From NCBI GenBank assembly GCA_047602475.1, contig JASGHE010000002.1, forward strand, positions 1,550,001 through 1,614,000: a DNA stretch of 64,000 nt, written 5' to 3'. Both the position numbers and the translations under genes were made by a program. Below the pieces are notes generated by a model, which did not search any database, was not told the DNA's origin, and saw only the letters and a list, made by a program, of their open reading frames with translations. Source of the stretch: JAEUIE01 sp047602475. GTDB taxonomy: Bacteria > Planctomycetota > Planctomycetia > Gemmatales > HRBIN36. This document shows positions 47,006 through 57,456 of this stretch, piece by piece (position 1 is the stretch's first letter; the number at the start of each line of letters is the position of its first letter).

Positions 47006-50000
47006 TTATCTCTTCAACATCTCCAAGGTCTCCTTCAAGACAACTAACTGCTGCTCCGTCGCCTTCTCCGATTCGCGCAGTTCAGTAACGACCTCAGCCG
47101 GGGCCTTGGCAAGGAACCCGGCGTTGCTGAGCTTGGTACGGACGCCGACGAGGTTCTTCTCTTTGTCAGCCAGTTGCTTCTCCATGCGTTTGATCTCGGC
47201 TGGGACATCTATCAGCCCGGCGAGATGGACGTAGGCGGTGAAATCAGCATGCGTGGTGACGCCGGCCTGCGTGGGACGTTCGACGTTCGGCCCCAGGTGC
47301 AGTTCACCAACCTTGGCCAGCGAGTGGATGAAGGGCTTGAGCGATTCGAGTTCTTTGGCGACCGTTTCGTTGCATTTGACCGAGACGGTGACCGTAGCCT
47401 TCTCATCAACCCGGTATTCGTTGCGTGTGTTGCGGATGGCTTTGATGAGGTCCTGCATGCGGGCGATCTGGGCTTCACGGCTCTTGTCTTGATAACCTTC
47501 GAGGCCTGTGGGCCAGTCGGCGATCATGATGCTGGCGCTGGCGGTCTCAGGGGGCTGACGCCCCCCGCTCGCAATGCTGCGATAGGGGGCGATCTGATTC
47601 AACGATTGCCAGATCATCTCAGTAACGAAAGGCATCATCGGGTGCAGCAGTCGCAGGATCGTATCAAGAATCCCAGCCAGCATTTGTTGGGCTAATGCCT
47701 TCTCTGCCGGGTCTCTGAGCCGACTCTTGGCCATCTCCAGGTACCAGTCGCAGAACTCCGACCAGGTGAATTCGTAGAGAATGCGCGAGGCTGCAGCCAT
47801 CTCGTAGACTTCGAGGTGCTTGGTGACCTGTTCGGTGACGGTGGCGAGACGGGAGAGAATCCAGCGGTCTTCGAGTTTCAGCTCATTTTGCGAGCGGGGG
47901 GCGTTAGCCCCCTGAGAAGCGGGCGGAGAAGTTGCACCTTCACTCAGGGGGCTGACGCCCCCCGCTCGCATTTCGCTCAAGTTCATCATGACGAAGCGGC
48001 TGGCATTCCACAGCTTCGTCGTGAAGTTGCGACCGAGTTCAAACTTCTCGCTCGTCTGCTTGGCGGTCGGCAGTTCCGGGTCTTCGCTGGGCCAGGGGCC
48101 GCCGGGGCGGAAGGGCTTCTTGCAACTGGGGCAGTTGAGCTTCTTCGTCCGCATGTACATGTGCTCGTTTTTGACCGGGACGAGCGTTTGGCAATGGGGA
48201 CAGACGTTGGCGACCGGCATACGGGCGTCCTGCGTTTCGGTCGCCATCGAACAGATGACGAAGCGCAGGGCATCGGTGCCGTAGATGGAAATGACATCGA
48301 GCGGATCGACGCCGTTGCCCTTGGATTTGCTCATCCCTTCGCCGAAGCCATCGAGGACTTTGGGATGGATATAGACGTGGTGGAACGGAACCTCGTTCAG
48401 GTTCGAGAGAGACATCAAAACCATGCGGGCGACCCAGAGGGTGATGATATCACGGCTGGTGACGAGGACGCTGGTCGGGTAGTAGTACATTAACTCAGGT
48501 GTGACATCAGGCCAACCCAATGTTGAATGTGGCCACAATCCTGAACTGAACCATGTATCTAGGACGTCTTCTTCTTGAAGATATCCGTCCTTTGACAAAA
48601 AGGCTTCTAGCAATGGATCAGGGTAGGGAAGACATAGATTAAGCGTCATTTCCTTAGTGATTGGATTAACACTCCCTGAGGCTGAAATGCGATCATAGTA
48701 ATCTGCTACCCTGCCATCGATTGAAATAACAAGTATCTTCTTCAATTTCTCTTTACTAATGGCTATCGAGGTGTTTAGCTGTAGGCCAATTGCCGCAACA
48801 TTCGGGAGAAGTTGATTCTCTAGGTCTCTAAGCTCTTTTTGCTCTGCTCCCTTTTCTTGTAGTGATCGCAAGCCAGTTAGACCTTTGTCGATAAGTGCAT
48901 CTCCCGAGTCTAAGAACTCCGTCAATTCGGAGTGTTTACCAATGTTTTTTGACCAAACCGGTATCCGATGCCCCCACCATAGTTGGCGGCTGATGCACCA
49001 ATCGCGCTTCTCGCTGAGCCAATCGAGGTAGGTCTTGGCGTAGCGTTCGGGGAAGAACTTGACACGGCCGGTGGTGACGGCGTCCATGGCAAGCTGAGCG
49101 AGGCCGGGGCGAGTGCTACCGCTTACTTCGTCTGCGGCTCCTTGTTCGTTATCACTCATCTTGACGAACCACTGATCGCTGAGGAATGGTTCGATCGGCG
49201 TCTTGCTACGGTCGCTGTGGGCGAGGTCGATTTCGCGGTCTTCAACTTTCTCCAGTAGGCCGAGGGCTTCCATGTCGGCGACGACAGCTTTGCGGGCTTC
49301 GGGCATGGTGAGGCCCTGATACTTGCCGCCGACTTCGCTGATGGTGCCGTCAGCTTTCATCATGCTGAACATTTCGAGCTTGTGACGCAAGCCACACTGG
49401 TAATCGTTCGGATCGTGGGCCGGGGTGACTTTGACGGCACCGGTACCTAGGGCGGGGTCGACGAGCAGACCATCGGTGACGATGGGAATAATGCGGTTGA
49501 CGAGAGGGCAGAGGAGTTTCTTACCGTGAAGATGTTTGTACCGCTCATCATCGGGGTGAATGGCGACGGCGACATCAGCGAGCATGGTTTCGGGGCGGGT
49601 GGTGGAGAAGGTTAGGAACTCACCGGTCTGCTTGCCAGCGTCATCGACGACAGGGTACTTAAACGTCCAAAAGTGGCCCTTGGTCTTTTCATGGTAGATC
49701 TCGTCGTCGGCGACGGCTGTCTGCAGATGCGTATCCCAATTGACTAAGCGTTTACCTCGATAGATCAGGCCGGCTTTGAAGAAGTTAAAGAAGGTCTGGC
49801 GGACGGCTTTGCTGCACATTTCGTCGAGAGTGAAGCGGGTGCGATCCCAGTCGGCGGAGCAGCCTAGCTGTTTGAGTTGGCCAAGGATGCGAGCTTCGTA
49901 CTGATCCTTCCATTTCCAGATGCGTTCGACTAGACCTTCGCGGCCAACATCGTGGCGGTTCTTCTTCTCGGTTTCGAGGAGCCGCTTTTCAACAACAGCC

Positions 50001-50277
50001 TGGGTAGCGATGCCGGCGTGGTCGGTGCCGGGAATCCAGCAGGCTTCGTAGCCTTGCATGCGTCGCCAGCGGATGAGGACATCTTGCAGGGTGTTATCGA
50101 GGGCATGGCCCATGTGCAGCGCACGGTGACGTTGGGCGGCGGGATGACGATGGTGAAGGGCTTCTTCTTGGGGTTAGGCTTGCTGTGGAAGTAGCCCTTC
50201 TCGTTCCAGAACTTCAGGCACCATTCCTGAGAGGCTTGGGGATCGTATTTGCTAGGGAGTTCCGGCGTGGCTGACAT
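47006..50277 (-). CDS. valS: Valyl-tRNA synthetase with extra domains, frameshifted near 50124
   Basis: About 1,090 residues, some 140 more than E. coli ValRS. The start at 50277 has AAGGA 7 bases upstream. One base is missing near 50124 (GG read as G), breaking the HIGH region; restored it reads PPPNVTGALHMGHALDN. The KMSKS equivalent is MSKSKGN. The rest includes FSTTRPETMLADVAVAI, WWGHRIPVW and DVLDTWFSSGLWPHSTLG. Three insertions are unusual. An AT-rich stretch of about 110 residues follows WWGHRIPVW. A zinc ribbon (CPHC...CPSC) follows ETQDARMPVAN. In-frame palindromic repeats lie in the linker before the anticodon domain and near its end. A C-terminal coiled coil is present. Confidence 0.92.
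47546..47573. repeat. 28-bp palindromic element inside valS, copy 1
   Basis: The 28 bases match 47943-47970 exactly. On the minus strand they add residues SGGRQPPE to ValRS after APYRSIA, in frame. Confidence 0.75.
47889..47970. repeat. Inverted pair of the 28-bp element inside valS, copies 2 and 3
   Basis: 47889-47916 and 47943-47970 are reverse complements with one mismatch, separated by 26 bases. Together they add about 27 residues (RAGGVSPL...GANAPRSQ) to the ValRS linker without breaking the frame. Confidence 0.78.
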
Positions 50278-50303
50278 TGCGCATTCCTTGGCAGTTGACA
50301 TAA

Positions 50304-50344
50304 CCCCTCACCCCCAACCCCTCTCCCCCTAGGGGCGAGGGGAG
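50304..50344. repeat. C-rich dispersed repeat upstream of valS
   Basis: Contains CCCCTCACCCCCAACCCC and a hairpin CTCTCCCC-CTAG-GGGCGAG. Related to 26704-26743. It lies 27 bases before the valS start. Confidence 0.6.
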
Positions 50345-50413
50345 AAGTGTTTGAGTCATTATGAGGAATGACCGCTGCATCGCATACAGGGGTTCGGGGG
50401 AACGGGTGGATTC

Positions 50414-50443
50414 TTGACTGGAGTGTGAACCGGGGGAATGATA
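50414..50443 (+). promoter_or_regulatory. Possible promoter of the toxin-antitoxin pair
   Basis: TTGACT (50414-50419) lies 17-18 bases before ATGATA (50438-50443), a sigma-70-like arrangement. AGAGGTG is close to the start at 50468. It is weak evidence on its own. Confidence 0.3.
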
Positions 50444-50467
50444 CAGTGTCAGAAGAAGAGGTGAAAA

Positions 50468-50707
50468 ATGACAACCAAGCAGATCGAACAGCGATTGGAA
50501 CAGTTGGAACGAGAGGTGGCGGAACTCAAAAGAAGCACGCAGCCAATTCAACAGTCCGAAGAACCTAAAAAGGGTTGGCGAGCGTGGGTGGGGGCTTTCT
50601 CTGGCGATCCATTTATGAAGGAAGCCTTTGCCATTGCTCAGGAATATCGTGAACGTGATCGACGAAAGACAAAAGGAACAATGAAGCGAAAGAAAGCGGG
50701 CAAATGA
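50468..50707 (+). CDS. Putative antitoxin with N-terminal coiled coil
   Basis: 79 residues. The N-terminus TTKQIEQRLEQLEREVAELK is a leucine-heptad coiled coil, then a Trp-rich patch (KGWRAWVGAF) and a basic tail ending KRKKAGK. The last codons overlap the start of the PIN gene by 4 bases. That overlap, the small size and the charge suggest an antitoxin for it. There is no known DNA-binding motif, unlike usual VapB antitoxins; the call rests on context. Confidence 0.65.
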   Translation: MTTKQIEQRLEQLEREVAELKRSTQPIQQSEEPKKGWRAWVGAFSGDPFMKEAFAIAQEYRERDRRKTKGTMKRKKAGK

Positions 50708-51126
50708 TCTTTCTTGACACAGATCATCTCAGTGTCCTGACCGATGATCGGCATTCTCTTCATAAGAAACTGGCTGATCGACTGGAACAAGATGGTTCAG
50801 GTTTTCAGATTCCCCTGGTTTCATTGGAAGAGAGTCTTCGTGGTATTCTTGCCCTGATCCATCGATACCGTGAAGTCGATCGTCAATTGTATGGCTATTC
50901 CAAGATGTTTTACTTGCTTGAGTTGATCAAGGAAGTAGGAGTGATTCCTTTTGACGACCGCTGCGCCGATCAGGTGAAGTCATGGCGGGCTTCAGGAATC
51001 AAAGTAGGCACCCAAGATCTCAAGATTGGATCCATCGCTTTGGTACACGATGCCCTGTTGCTTTCCAACAACCTCAAAGACTTCAAGCGGATTCCTGGAT
51101 TGAAAGTAGAAAGCTGGATTGCGTGA
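50704..51126 (+). CDS. PIN-domain ribonuclease toxin (VapC-like)
   Basis: 140 residues. FLDTDHLSVL carries the first Asp of the acidic site and QIPLVSLEESLRG the second (Glu). A third acidic patch is at GTQDLKIGSIALVHDALLLSNN, ending with the LKDFKRIPGL strand of VapC proteins. It probably cuts RNA and is neutralised by the upstream coiled-coil protein. Pair overlaps by 4 bases. Confidence 0.8.
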   Translation: MIFLDTDHLSVLTDDRHSLHKKLADRLEQDGSGFQIPLVSLEESLRGILALIHRYREVDRQLYGYSKMFYLLELIKEVGVIPFDDRCADQVKSWRASGIKVGTQDLKIGSIALVHDALLLSNNLKDFKRIPGLKVESWIA

Positions 51127-51169
51127 GCGACTGCGAATTGCCGTCGCTCACGCTTCCGGCTCGGATAGG

Positions 51170-53271
51170 TTACTCAGTAATCCCCATTTGCTTCATGATG
51201 AAGGCATACGAGAAGGCAGCCTCCTTGAGGGCATCGTAACGGCCCGACGAGCCGCCGTGGCCGGCGGCCATGTTGCACTTGAAGAGCAGAGGTTCGCTAC
51301 CCTGCTTGAGCGTTCGCAGCTTGGCGACGTACTTGGCTGGTTCCCAGTACATCACCTGGCTGTCGTTCAGGCTGGTACGGATCAGCATGGCGGGGTAGGT
51401 GCGGGCGGAGAGGTTGGTGTAGGGGCAGTAGGTCTTCATGTAGTCGTAGTGTTCCTTGTTCTTGGGGTTGCCCCATTCGAGGAACTCGCCGACGGTGAGG
51501 GGAAGTGATTCATCGAGCATCGTGTTGATGACATCGACGAAGGGAACCTCCAGTACTGCTGCTTTACAAAAGCCGGGATCAGCGAGGTTGAGCGTAGCAC
51601 CGACGAGCAAGCCGCCGGCGGAGCCACCCATGATGGCGAGCTTGTTGTGGGCGGTGTACTTGTTATCGCAGAGCCAGTTGCCACAATCGATGAAGTCGTA
51701 GAAGGTGTTTTTCTTCTTCATCATCTTGCCATCGTCGTGCCAGGCTTCGCCCATTTCGTTGCCGCCGCGGATGTGGGCGGTGGCGTAGACGAAGCCACGA
51801 TCGAGCAGGCTCAGCCGGGCCGGGGAGAAAGTGGCAGACATGCCAGCCCCGTAGGAACCGTAGCCATAGAGCAGGCAGGGAGCGGTGCCATTGAGCTTGG
51901 TACCCTTCTTGTAGACGAGGGACACAGGGACTTTGACGCCATCACGGGCCGTGACCCAGACACGTTCTGATTGGTACTGGTCGGGGTTGTAACCGCCGAG
52001 CACATCCTGACGCTTCAGCAGTTTCTGATCGTGGCTGGCCAGATCGTAGTCGTACACCGACATCGGCGTGGTGTAGCTGGTGTACATGTAACGGAAGGTC
52101 TTGGAGTTGAACTCCGGGTTGCCAGCACCGCCAAGGGTGTAGGTCGATTCCTTCATCTCGATGGGGTGTTCAGCCTTCGTATTGAAATCGGTGACGACGA
52201 AACGATCAAGGCCATTCTTCTTTTCTTCGACGATCATGTAGTTCTGGAAGATGGTGATCCCTTCGAGCAGAACATCGGGGCGATGAGCGATGACATCGGT
52301 CCATTCGCCCGGCTTGGCGTCGCTGGCCTGAACGAGCTTGAAGTTCTTGGCATCCTTGTTGGAACGAATGTAGAACTGTCCATCACGGTGGCCGACGACC
52401 TGATAGCGGTGCTTCTCTTCACGGGGGCGGATAGTCTTCCATTCGCCCATGGGCTGATCGCTGGGTAGCAGTCGCATCTCGCTCGATTCGGAGCTGCCGA
52501 TGAAGAGGATGAGGTACTTGCGATCCAGCGTGCGGCTACAGCCGATGCGGAAGAGTTCGTCCTTTTCTTCGTAGAGCAGGGCATCGTTCTTAGGATCAGT
52601 GCCGACCTCATGGCGATAGAGGCGGTAAGATCGCTTGGCATGATCATCGGTGGTGTAGAAGAGAAACTTGCCATCGGCTGACCAGTTAGGGCCATTGACT
52701 TTCTTGATGCTGTCGTCCAGTGTCTTGCCGGTCTCCAGATCCTTGATGGCCAGGGTATATTCGCGGAAGCCGGTGGTATCGAAAGTGTAGGCGAGGTAGC
52801 GGTTGTCGTTGCTCACAGACTGAGCGGCGACGCTGTAGAACTTAAAGGGCTTGGCCAACTCATTGACATCGAGCATGATCTCTTCAGGGGCTTCCTGCGT
52901 GCCCTTCTTGCGGCAGATGATCGGGTACTGCTGACCTTCGACAGTGCGGCTGTAGTACCAGTAGCCATTGCTGAAGCTGGGGACGGAGAGATCGGTCTGC
53001 TTGATGCGGCTGAGGAACTCCTTGTAGAGTTTCTCCTGAACGCCTCGGTCGACTTCATCTGTGTTTCGGTGTAAGCGTTCTCTTTTTCGAGGTAGCTGAT
53101 AACATCGGGGTTGGTCTTTTCACGGAGATAGAAGTAGTTGTCGGTGAACTTGTCGCCGTTCAACGCAATTTCTTTGGCTTTGATCTGTGCCGTGGGTGGT
53201 TGTGGGTTCTCTTGAGCTTGAACGAATGTAGTAGGGCTAATAGCCAGGAAGCAGAGAGCGAAGCGGAGCAT
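51170..53271 (-). CDS. Exported oligopeptidase B-like S9 protease, frameshifted near 53038
   Basis: About 700 residues. The start at 53271 (GAGGA upstream) gives a signal peptide LRFALCFLAISPTTFVQA. One C missing near 53038 breaks the frame at QMKSTEAF; restored, it continues QEKLYKEF. A beta-propeller follows. The catalytic domain shows AHIRGGNEMGEAWH, the Ser in GGSAGGLLVGATLN, PFVDVINTMLDESLPLTVGE, the Asp in SLNDSQV and the His in AAGHGG. The match is closest to protease II (PtrB), but export is unusual for that family. Hydrolyses short peptides after basic residues. Confidence 0.88.
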
Positions 53272-53369
53272 GAGAGGTTCCTCGTACTGAATGACTAACA
53301 TAAACTAGCGTGCAAGGTTACTTTTGCTAGAGTGCATAGAACCCGACTAAGCTCCATGAGCCGGAATTC

Positions 53370-54812
53370 ATGATCAGCACAAACAGGCAGAAGATTGTGA
53401 CTGTAGCGTGTATGCTATTCAGTCTGCTGGTATTCATTGACGTGCTGCATGGCCAAGAACCTCTGCCCAATATCGTGTTCATCCTGGCTGATGATCTCGG
53501 TACTTACGAGCTAGGCTGCTACGGCCAGAAGAAGATCAAGACCCCCAACATTGATCGCCTGGCAGAGCGGGGGATGAAGTTCACTCGGTTCTATGCAGGG
53601 AACAACGTCTGTGCTCCATCACGCTGTAGTCTGCTGACCGGCATGCACCCCGGCCACGCCACGATTCGTGATAACCGTGAGGCACAACCTGAAGGGCAGG
53701 AACCTATTCGGGCTGATGAAGTGACTCTCTCCTCGATCCTGAAACAGAAGGGCTACGCCACTGGGGCCATCGGGAAATGGGGGCTCGGGATGTTCAACAC
53801 CCCCGGTGATCCTCTCAAGCATGGGTTCGACTTCTTCTTTGGGTACAACTGCCAGCGGCACGCGCATTCCCATTACCCGAAGTATCTCTATCGCAATTCA
53901 CAGCGATTCGAGCTACAGGGCAATACTTATTCACACGACCTCCTCGAAGCGGAGTCGCTCCAGTTTATTCGACAGCATCGGGAGAAGCCTTTCTTCCTCT
54001 ATCTGCCTTACATCATTCCGCACGTTGCGGTGCAGGTGCCTGAGGATGATCTCAATGAATATCGGGGGAAGCTGGGAGATGATCCGGCCTATGATGGCAA
54101 GAAAGGGTATGTACCCCACCCCGCTCCGCATGCCGGGTATGCTGCGATGGTGAGTCGCCTGGATCGCACCGTCGGCAAGATCATGGCTTTACTTGATGAA
54201 CTGCACCTCACCGAGAATACGCTGATCATCTTTACGAGTGACAACGGCCCCACGCACAATGTCGGCGGCGCTGATTCGGCTTTCTTTGAATCAGCTGGCA
54301 AGTTGCGTGGACTCAAGGGCAGCATGCACGAAGGCGGCCTGCGGGTGCCGTTCATTGCTTCGTGGAAGGGGAAGATCAAGCCTGGCAGCGTTTGTGATAG
54401 TCGCTGGGCGTTTTGGGATGTGATGCCGACTCTGGGGGAGGTCGCACAGACGAAGGTGCCGGGTAAGGTGGATGGCATCAGCTTTCTGCCCACACTGCTG
54501 GGGCAACCTCAACCGAAGCAGCATGAGTTCTTCTACTGGGAATCGGGTGGGTATGGCGGCCAGCAGGCTGTTATAGCGGGGCCATGGAAAGCGGTGAGAA
54601 CGAACCTTAGACAGCAGGTCGGGCAGCCAAAGCTCAAAACGCAGCTTTTCAACATTGATGTAGATGAAAGCGAGACACGGGATGTTGCTTCTGAACATCT
54701 CAGACAACTTGCCGTGCTCGAAAATATCATGAAACATGCCCATACACCATCAATGATCTTTCCACTTTCAGCGATTGACTCGACCGTGACACTGCCCGGA
54801 AAGAAGAAATAA
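53370..54812 (+). CDS. Exported sulfatase (formylglycine type)
   Basis: 480 residues. A signal or anchor (VTVACMLFSLLVFIDVLHGQ) is followed by NIVFILADDLG, the metal-binding start of the sulfatase fold. C81 in CAPSR is the residue converted to formylglycine. GKWGLG and FTSDNGP are further family blocks. Planctomycetes carry many such enzymes for sulfated polysaccharides. The substrate is unknown and no activating sulfatase-maturase is in the window. Confidence 0.9.
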   Translation: MISTNRQKIVTVACMLFSLLVFIDVLHGQEPLPNIVFILADDLGTYELGCYGQKKIKTPNIDRLAERGMKFTRFYAGNNVCAPSRCSLLTGMHPGHATIRDNREAQPEGQEPIRADEVTLSSILKQKGYATGAIGKWGLGMFNTPGDPLKHGFDFFFGYNCQRHAHSHYPKYLYRNSQRFELQGNTYSHDLLEAESLQFIRQHREKPFFLYLPYIIPHVAVQVPEDDLNEYRGKLGDDPAYDGKKGYVPHPAPHAGYAAMVSRLDRTVGKIMALLDELHLTENTLIIFTSDNGPTHNVGGADSAFFESAGKLRGLKGSMHEGGLRVPFIASWKGKIKPGSVCDSRWAFWDVMPTLGEVAQTKVPGKVDGISFLPTLLGQPQPKQHEFFYWESGGYGGQQAVIAGPWKAVRTNLRQQVGQPKLKTQLFNIDVDESETRDVASEHLRQLAVLENIMKHAHTPSMIFPLSAIDSTVTLPGKKK

Positions 54813-54881
54813 CGAACAATAGACGACGAGATGATGGGGAGTGGAGGCTTTGCCGATATAATGGTAATAGTCGAGGTCTTC

Positions 54882-55316
54882 ATGTCGACAAATATGACTA
54901 GCCCTGTTACATCACCCAAAGCCATCGTGCTCTTCGATGGCAAGTGTGGATTTTGTCAGCGTAGTGTGGCCATCCTCAAGAAGCTGGATTGGCTCAAGAA
55001 GATGCAGTATCAGGATGCTCGTCAGATCGATCTGCTTCCCAAGACAGATCCGCCACTTGATCCACAACGGCTACTGGACGAGATGCATTTGGTGCCGCCA
55101 TCAGGGCATCCAGTATATCATGGTTTCGAAACCTTTCGCTGGATGGCTTGGCGGCTGCCGTTGTGTTGGCCTATCGCTCCGTTCCTGTACCTTCCTGGTG
55201 TGCCGTGGTTGGGTAACAAGGTTTACCTCTGGGTGGCCAAGCATCGATACCAACTGGTGCCCTGCAAAGATGGGGCTTGCGAGATTCCTCCTCGGGCCGT
55301 TCAGCCTAAGCCATAG
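54882..55316 (+). CDS. DCC-family (DUF393) thiol-disulfide oxidoreductase-like protein
   Basis: 144 residues from 54882; GAGG lies upstream. VLFDGKCGFCQRSV carries the DxxCxxC motif of the family. The middle has YHGFETFRWMAWRLPLCWPI and a short hydrophobic PFLYLPGVPWLGNKVY. It is a thioredoxin-like fold with an unknown substrate. It follows the sulfatase gene by 69 bases. Confidence 0.82.
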   Translation: MSTNMTSPVTSPKAIVLFDGKCGFCQRSVAILKKLDWLKKMQYQDARQIDLLPKTDPPLDPQRLLDEMHLVPPSGHPVYHGFETFRWMAWRLPLCWPIAPFLYLPGVPWLGNKVYLWVAKHRYQLVPCKDGACEIPPRAVQPKP

Positions 55317-55380
55317 TCAGTTCAATTCATAGCATGATGGTTTGCTTCTTTCCCACGCTGTGCAAGTAGAAAGCAACCCC

Positions 55381-56379
55381 ATGGCTCGCCGTTACATCCG
55401 CCAGTTAGCCGATGGCGATACGTTCGATGACATCTTCCTGGCCACCGATAAGCAGGTCAAAACGAATCGGCAGGGTCAGCCGTTCCTGCAACTGGAACTG
55501 CGTGATCGATCAGGCGCTCTGGTGGGCAGGTTGTGGAACGCACCCGAGAGCATCACCCGGCAGATCAATCCAGGCGACTTCATCAAAGCCAAGGGGAAAG
55601 TGCAACTCTTTCAGGGGGCACTGCAGATCATCCTCTCCGATGTGCAGCCTGTGCATGGTGAGAAGTTCGACATGACCGATTTCCTGCCTCATACCGAGCA
55701 GGATATCTCCAAGCTGCAGGAGAAGCTGAAGGCGATGCTCTTCAAGTCGAGCGATCTCCACTTGAAAGCGCTGGCCCAGGCGTTCTTCATGGACGAGAAG
55801 CTGATCCGTGAGTTCTGCAAAGCCCCGGCCGGCATTCGCCAGCACCACGCCTACCTCGGCGGCTTGCTGGAACATGTTGTCACCATGATGGACGCTGCTG
55901 AACGGCTGATGCCCATTTATCCTGCTCTCAATCGTGATCTGATCCTGATGGGCATCTTTCTGCATGATCTCGGCAAGGTGCGCGAGCTTCGTTACGATTC
56001 AGCGTTTAACTATACCGATGAAGGAGAGTTGATCGGCCATATCGTCATTGGTGTCGAGATACTCAACGAGAAGCTCAAGCAGGCAGAACAGCTTTCCGAA
56101 GAGACGTTCCCTCATGAACTTCAGCTTCGGCTCAAACACATGATCGTGTCACATCATGGCCAGCTTGAGTTCGGTAGTCCCAAGCTGCCCATGACGCCGG
56201 AAGCGTCGTTCCTCTATTTTCTGGATAATCTCGATGCCCGCACCCATGCCTTTGTGCGCGACATCAAGGAAGACAAGAACACGCAGAGCAACTGGACAGC
56301 TTACAACCCCAGTATCAATCGCAAGCTCTACAAGGGCGAGCCAGCTGACCCGATGGCCGGCGTTATGGAAGAGCTGTAA
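55381..56379 (+). CDS. YhaM-like 3'-5' exoribonuclease (OB fold plus HD domain)
   Basis: 332 residues from 55381. An OB-fold nucleic-acid-binding domain (KTNRQGQPFLQLELRD...) spans about residues 10-90. The HD domain begins with GIRQHHAYLGGLLEHVVTM and has the metal site IFLHDLGKV, with HHG later. In Gram-positive bacteria such enzymes trim single-stranded RNA or DNA from the 3' end. The end overlaps the convergent miaA gene by 17 bases. No Shine-Dalgarno site is evident. Confidence 0.85.
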   Translation: MARRYIRQLADGDTFDDIFLATDKQVKTNRQGQPFLQLELRDRSGALVGRLWNAPESITRQINPGDFIKAKGKVQLFQGALQIILSDVQPVHGEKFDMTDFLPHTEQDISKLQEKLKAMLFKSSDLHLKALAQAFFMDEKLIREFCKAPAGIRQHHAYLGGLLEHVVTMMDAAERLMPIYPALNRDLILMGIFLHDLGKVRELRYDSAFNYTDEGELIGHIVIGVEILNEKLKQAEQLSEETFPHELQLRLKHMIVSHHGQLEFGSPKLPMTPEASFLYFLDNLDARTHAFVRDIKEDKNTQSNWTAYNPSINRKLYKGEPADPMAGVMEEL

Positions 56380-57274
56380 GGGCGAGTTGTCGCTCAGCTT
56401 CGCTGGGTGACAGGTGCAGCAGGCCGGGGAAATGACGGAACCAAGTGAGCTGTCTTTTCGCCAGTTGCCTGGAGCGTATCTTGGTAGCTGTGATAGCTTC
56501 TTCGAGTGTACAGCTTCCCTGGATGTGATCAGCCAGCTCGCGATAGCCCGCAGCTTGGCCCGCTTCTTTACTGAGCGGCTGCGGTAGTTGTAACAATCGT
56601 TTTACCTCGTCGAGCCAGCCCATGGTCATCATGGTGTCGACCCGGGCATCAATGCGGCGATAGAGTTCATCACGAGATAGTTCGATACAAATCACTGGCG
56701 TGGGTCTGGAACGGGGCTCAGCGTCGAACTGTTGTTGCCAGTCGGTGAGGGGTTTGCCCGTTTGAAGGTAGACTTCGAGTGCTCGAACAAGTCTTCGATG
56801 ATCGTTCGGATGGATACGGGCAGCGGCTTTGGGATCGACCGGTTGTAATCTTTCGTAGAGCAAGTCGGCGGGTTGTTGTTCAAGTTCAGCTCGAAGCTGA
56901 GGATCGATCTCCGGGCCTTTAAATAGCCCGCAGAGGAGTGCTTTCAGATAGAGCGGAGTGCCTCCGACGATGAGAGGGCGTTTGCCTCGCTGGAGGATGT
57001 CTTCTGTTGCCTTGGCAGCTTCGGTAAGCCACCAGGCGACGCTGGCCTTCTCCCACGGCTCGAGGCAATCGATGAGGTGGTGAGGAACCCGTTGCCGTTC
57101 AGCGAAGGTGGGCTTGGCGGTGCCGATGTCCATGGTGCGATAGAGAGCCATCGAATCCATGGAGATGATTTCGGCGTTGTTCTTCTCGGCATAGGAGAGA
57201 GCCAAGCCCGATTTGCCTGAGGCGGTGGGGCCGGTGAGGATCAGGGCGTGATCAAAGATTGCGAGATCGGGCAT
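56363..57274 (-). CDS. miaA: tRNA dimethylallyltransferase
   Basis: 303 residues from the ATG at 57274. The P-loop is LTGPTASGKSGLA. SMDSMALYRTMDIGTAKP and GGTPLYLKALLCGLF are typical MiaA blocks, as is ERRIDARV-type EELYRRIDARVDTM. It attaches an isopentenyl group to A37 of tRNAs that read UNN codons. It is immediately divergent, 183 bases away, from a tRNA-Leu that is one of its substrates. The last 17 bases overlap the YhaM-like gene tail to tail. Confidence 0.92.
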   Translation of the reverse strand: MPDLAIFDHALILTGPTASGKSGLALSYAEKNNAEIISMDSMALYRTMDIGTAKPTFAERQRVPHHLIDCLEPWEKASVAWWLTEAAKATEDILQRGKRPLIVGGTPLYLKALLCGLFKGPEIDPQLRAELEQQPADLLYERLQPVDPKAAARIHPNDHRRLVRALEVYLQTGKPLTDWQQQFDAEPRSRPTPVICIELSRDELYRRIDARVDTMMTMGWLDEVKRLLQLPQPLSKEAGQAAGYRELADHIQGSCTLEEAITATKIRSRQLAKRQLTWFRHFPGLLHLSPSEAERQLALTALP

Positions 57275-57298
57275 GTTGGTATTGTTATTACTTCTGTA

Positions 57299-57341
57299 AA
57301 CTCCGGGCGCTGACGCGACGAACTCCGGGCGCTGACGCGAC
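57299..57341. repeat. Tandem 22-base repeat, two copies
   Basis: Two exact 21-base units (57299-57319 and 57321-57341) with one base between them. Each contains CTCCGGGCGCTGACGCG. They lie between miaA and the tRNA gene. Confidence 0.75.
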
Positions 57342-57456
57342 CCGGCTCTTGGACGAACCTGAGTTATTATTTCACTGTCCATCCAACAACAAACCCCCTG
57401 GTGGGCACCAGGAGGTATTGACGAATTCCATACGAGTCGTAACTCTCTTGAGACCG

